Shown: one piece after another, positions 63,449 to 64,000 of the stretch | Numbering within the stretch: the stretch's first letter is position 1 | Layout: every line of letters starts with the position of its first letter | DNA from: Hyphomicrobiales bacterium | GTDB lineage: Bacteria > Pseudomonadota > Alphaproteobacteria > Rhizobiales > Beijerinckiaceae | Assembly (NCBI GenBank): GCA_016716745.1 | Contig: JADJVD010000002.1 | Location: forward strand, 134,033 to 198,032 | Length of the DNA: 64,000 nucleotides | Direction of reading: 5' to 3' | Notes under the pieces: generated by a model | Databases searched by the model: none | What the model was told of the DNA's origin: nothing | The model's input: the letters and a program-made list of their open reading frames with translations, nothing else | Program-made: the position numbers and the translations under genes

Positions 63449-64000
63449 ATGTTCATTCCCCTGCATGACGGGGTCGAGCTTCGTCACATTCCCCGGCCGC
63501 TGGCGACGTGGGGGCTGGTCGCCGTCAACGTGGCGATCTGGGGGCTCGGCGCGCTCGGCCTGTTCGGCGATCTCCAGGCGCTCGACACCGCGCTCGGCGT
63601 CATCCCGGCGGTGATGACGGGGCGGGCGGAGCTGGCGCCCTCGCTCGCCATCCTGCCGCAATGGGGCACGCCGCTGACGGCGATGTTCCTGCATGTCGGC
63701 TTCTGGCACCTGATCGGCAACATGACGTTCCTCTGGGTGTTCGGGGACAATGTCGAGGACGCGATGGGCCCGGCGCGCTACCTGCTGTTCTACCTCCTGT
63801 GCGGGGTCGCGGCGGCGGCGTTGTACGTGGCGATGTCGCCGACCTCGGAGTCGCCGCTGATCGGCGCGTCGGGGGCGATGTCGGGCGTCATCGTCGCCTA
63901 TCTGCTGCTGCATCCGCACATCCGCATCTTCGGCCTCGTGTTCAACTGGCTGCCGGTGCGCGTGCCGGCGCTGTGGATGATCGGCTTCTGGATCCTGTTT
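63449..64000 (+). CDS. Rhomboid-family intramembrane serine protease (partial, C-terminus off the window)
   Basis: The first 184 residues of a rhomboid protease that cleaves membrane proteins within the bilayer. The first helix is in ATWGLVAVNVAIWGLGALGL. The HxxxN motif is in FLHVGFWHLIGNMTFLWVFG, and the catalytic serine is Ser141 in PLIGASGAMSGVIVAYLLL (GxSG). The catalytic histidine in the sixth helix would lie beyond the right edge. The ATG at 63449 is 5 nt after the adenosyltransferase stop. Confidence 0.9.
   Translation, partial: MFIPLHDGVELRHIPRPLATWGLVAVNVAIWGLGALGLFGDLQALDTALGVIPAVMTGRAELAPSLAILPQWGTPLTAMFLHVGFWHLIGNMTFLWVFGDNVEDAMGPARYLLFYLLCGVAAAALYVAMSPTSESPLIGASGAMSGVIVAYLLLHPHIRIFGLVFNWLPVRVPALWMIGFWILF

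Overview
The window is a contiguous chromosomal segment of a very GC-rich alphaproteobacterium, most likely in the Hyphomicrobiales (Rhizobiales). The evidence is a C4-pathway 5-aminolevulinate synthase, the aerobic cobaltochelatase subunit CobT, a TIGR02302-type membrane protein, a TamA/TamB pair, and a mesaconyl-CoA hydratase of the ethylmalonyl-CoA pathway, which is typical of methylotrophic and phototrophic alphaproteobacteria. No genus can be assigned from the sequence alone. No insertion sequence, prophage or CRISPR array was seen.

Layout. 1-7.8 kb (housekeeping): the 3' two thirds of cobT, an orphan DUF433 gene, sdhA-sdhD-sdhC (sdhA frameshifted, no sdhB beside it), a DUF6688-like membrane protein, an isochorismatase-like hydrolase, mesaconyl-CoA hydratase, and DUF167 and YggT proteins. 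7.9-9.4 kb: tRNA-Ala(CGC), then a gene-free, partly AT-rich stretch with a decayed gene fragment. 9.4-14.3 kb: a ferrous-iron uptake operon (efeU, a cupredoxin protein, a frameshifted efeB, an M75 efeO and an outer-membrane protein) ending in a terminator. 14.5-22.5 kb: a LacI-controlled sugar locus (substrate-binding protein, two permeases, ATPase, GH31 glucosidase) with a perfect operator palindrome. 22.5-32.4 kb: a LysR-linked catabolic operon on the minus strand (SDR, split transketolase N and C subunits, TRAP transporter PQM, a second full-length transketolase, glycerate 2-kinase).

32.5-48.8 kb is a complete cytochrome cd1 denitrification island. It holds nirS-E-C-F-DL-G-H-J-N plus a small anchored protein on the plus strand, norCB-QDEF on the minus strand, and a precorrin-2 dehydrogenase/ferrochelatase-like gene divergent from norC. 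Together these give NO2- to NO to N2O reduction and the whole path from uroporphyrinogen III through siroheme to heme d1. Three FNR/NNR-like boxes lie at the three key promoters.

48.9-64 kb returns to general functions: an enolase-superfamily enzyme, tamB/tamA, hemA (which feeds tetrapyrrole synthesis), a two-component flavin monooxygenase pair, the TIGR02302 protein, a HIG1-like protein, PduO-type cobalamin adenosyltransferase, and the start of a rhomboid protease.

Three otherwise well-conserved genes (sdhA, efeB, tktN) each carry one small indel in a short GC run. Sequencing error is at least as likely as real inactivation. Confidence is high for the nir, nor, sdh, hemA, efe and transporter calls. 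It is low for substrates of the two catabolic loci and for the small hypothetical proteins.
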